Below are positions 39,735 through 40,584 of a DNA stretch of 40,584 nt, one piece after another. The translations under genes and the position numbers were made by a program. The notes under the pieces were generated by a model. The model was not told the DNA's origin. It saw only the letters and a list, made by a program, of their open reading frames with translations, and ran no database searches. Source of the stretch: Bacteroidia bacterium (GTDB lineage: Bacteria > Bacteroidota > Bacteroidia > 2-12-FULL-35-15); contig JAGVJJ010000021.1 of NCBI GenBank assembly GCA_020051175.1, positions 1 to 40,584 of the forward strand. Reading direction: 5' to 3'. The first letter of the stretch is position 1. Every line of letters begins with the position of its first letter.

Positions 39735-40403
39735 TCATCTTTTCCAGGCCCTCACCATCTCCCGTTTGCCAGGTGGCCCCTGAATGGTTTCAACGGTAAA
39801 TCCAGCCCGTTTAAGCGTTCGCTTTACTTCCCCTTTTGCACAATAAGTTACAAGGCAGCCATTTTGCAGCATCGAAGAATATAATTTCAAAAACACTCCA
39901 TCTGTCCACATTTCGGGCTGTACGCGAGGCCCAAAAGCATCGAAATAAATGATTTGAAACTGAGGTTCAAACATGGCAGTTTCAAGCGTGATATGCAGTT
40001 TCAGCAACTCAAATCTTTCAGAGATACAAATGGCTTTGTTCCATTCTGCTGAATGCAACAGTTCAAAGGCGGGCTGGTATTCATCTGCCTTGAGCAATCC
40101 GGTATAATTCAGCTGGGAAGTCAATTCTTTTTCCAAAGGAAAGGCCTCAATTGCTGTGTACTTAATTGAAAATCCAGATTTTTCAGATTCAATGAGTGTT
40201 AGCAAGGCATTCAACCCGGTACCAAGGCCAATTTCCAATATGTTTAAAACATCTGCTGTGGGCTCATGCTGCCTTAATCCCGACTGAATAAATACGTGTA
40301 CGCTCTCCTGTATGGCCCCATGAATGGAATGGTATCGCTCACCAAGATCCTGAACATACAATGTATGCGAGCCATCGCCTGTTTGAATAATTGTTCTGTT
40401 CAC
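39735..40403 (-). CDS. mnmD: tRNA 5-methylaminomethyl-2-thiouridine methyltransferase
   Basis: MnmD completes mnm5s2U at position 34 of certain tRNAs by methylating nm5s2U. The 222-aa protein starts MNRTIIQTGDGSHTLYVQDLGERYHSIHGAIQES, which is characteristic, followed by the SAM motif ILEIGLGTGLNALLTL (54-69), IEAFPLEKE, the active-site region IIYFDAFGPRVQPEMWTD, and the C-terminal GPPGKREMVRAWK. It is the stand-alone methyltransferase without the MnmC1 oxidase domain, as is usual outside proteobacteria. Confidence 0.92.
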   Translation of the reverse strand: MNRTIIQTGDGSHTLYVQDLGERYHSIHGAIQESVHVFIQSGLRQHEPTADVLNILEIGLGTGLNALLTLIESEKSGFSIKYTAIEAFPLEKELTSQLNYTGLLKADEYQPAFELLHSAEWNKAICISERFELLKLHITLETAMFEPQFQIIYFDAFGPRVQPEMWTDGVFLKLYSSMLQNGCLVTYCAKGEVKRTLKRAGFTVETIQGPPGKREMVRAWKR

Positions 40404-40418
40404 AAATATCAGAAAGAC

Positions 40419-40584
40419 TTACTTACTCAAAATCTTAAACTCGGTTCTCCGGTTCTGCTGGCGGCCTTCATCAGTATCGTTTGTTGCGATTGGCTGCTCT
40501 TTGCCGTACCCCACAAACGTTAGCCTGTCGGCTGCAACACCATTTTGCACAAGGTAATCCACAACAGATTTGGAACGGTTTTCA
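40419..40584 (-). CDS. C-terminal part of an OmpA-domain protein (partial)
   Basis: The reverse strand reads ENRSKSVVDYLVQNGVAADR, then LTFVGYGKEQPIATNDTDEG and a final RQQNRRTEFKILSK before a TAA at 40419-40421. This is the C-terminal half of the OmpA-like peptidoglycan-binding domain, with the conserved NRRTEF motif and the helix before it. The protein continues beyond the window edge, so its other domains are unknown. It would be in the outer membrane or periplasm, bound to peptidoglycan. Confidence 0.88.
   Translation of the reverse strand, partial: ENRSKSVVDYLVQNGVAADRLTFVGYGKEQPIATNDTDEGRQQNRRTEFKILSK

Noticed and set aside
38787..40403. Restriction-modification or phage-defence island
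   Set aside because: The Dam-type methylase has no nuclease or helicase neighbour; the next gene is the tRNA-modifying MnmD and then an OmpA-domain gene.

Overview
The window looks like a chromosomal segment of a free-living Bacteroidota bacterium. The evidence is an AT-rich genome, Bacteroidota-type promoters (TTTG at -33, TAnnTTTG at -7), many SCKK-type lipoproteins, carboxypeptidase-regulatory-like secreted proteins, TPR-SpoIIE phosphatases, and Bacteroidota-style AccA, Tgt, LptF/G, RsmG, NhaD and MnmD. I see no rRNA, tRNA, CRISPR array, phage or conjugative genes.

Region 1 (1-2620) is a nest of palindromic repeats around a REP-associated tyrosine (HUH/Y1) transposase at 1781-2314. Eight hairpins with GCAGGTG/CACCTGC arms are present, and the copies on either side of the transposase are inverted relative to each other. 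At 1247-1367 a 121-bp copy holds a left and a right hairpin without the transposase, which fits a non-autonomous REPIN. The 3' end of the transposase gene plus two hairpins is tandemly duplicated (about 203 bp), and the window opens inside another copy of that 3' end. Small membrane and lipoprotein genes sit among the repeats, and one signal-peptide ORF appears to be cut off by the REPIN.

Region 2 (2818-8244) is a plus-strand run of small, mostly envelope genes: an SRPBCC protein, a secreted probable outer-membrane protein, a DUF1801 protein, a membrane protein translationally coupled to a Cys4 protein, a DinB-like protein and a secreted carboxypeptidase-regulatory-like protein. Region 3 (8290-20047) carries core genes: accA, ispE, lptF/lptG-type permease, tgt, a membrane GT2 glycosyltransferase, an ECF sigma factor and rsmG, with lipoprotein and envelope genes between ispE and the lptG-like gene. 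Heptameric repeats (ATAACnn / GTTATnn) lie beside accA, ispE and tgt; the tgt stop codon falls inside one array. A compound inverted repeat with four nested mini-palindromes follows rsmG.

Region 4 (20327-25688) is a nucleotide-sugar cluster: a class I/II aminotransferase, a WbpD-like N-acetyltransferase, a WbpB/WlbA-like oxidoreductase, a UDP-sugar 6-dehydrogenase and dTDP-glucose 4,6-dehydratase. It suggests a diacetamido-uronic acid plus a deoxysugar for a surface polysaccharide.

Region 5 (25718-40584) holds a second carboxypeptidase-regulatory-like protein, an MbnP-like lipoprotein with its diheme MauG/MbnH-like partner, three TPR-SpoIIE phosphatases (two in an ATGA-overlapping operon), an amino-acid permease, an NhaD antiporter, an apparently orphan Dam methylase, MnmD and the C-terminus of an OmpA-domain protein. 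The most interesting items are the RAYT/REPIN nest, the MbnP/MbnH-like pair, the compound inverted repeat and the clustered SpoIIE phosphatases.
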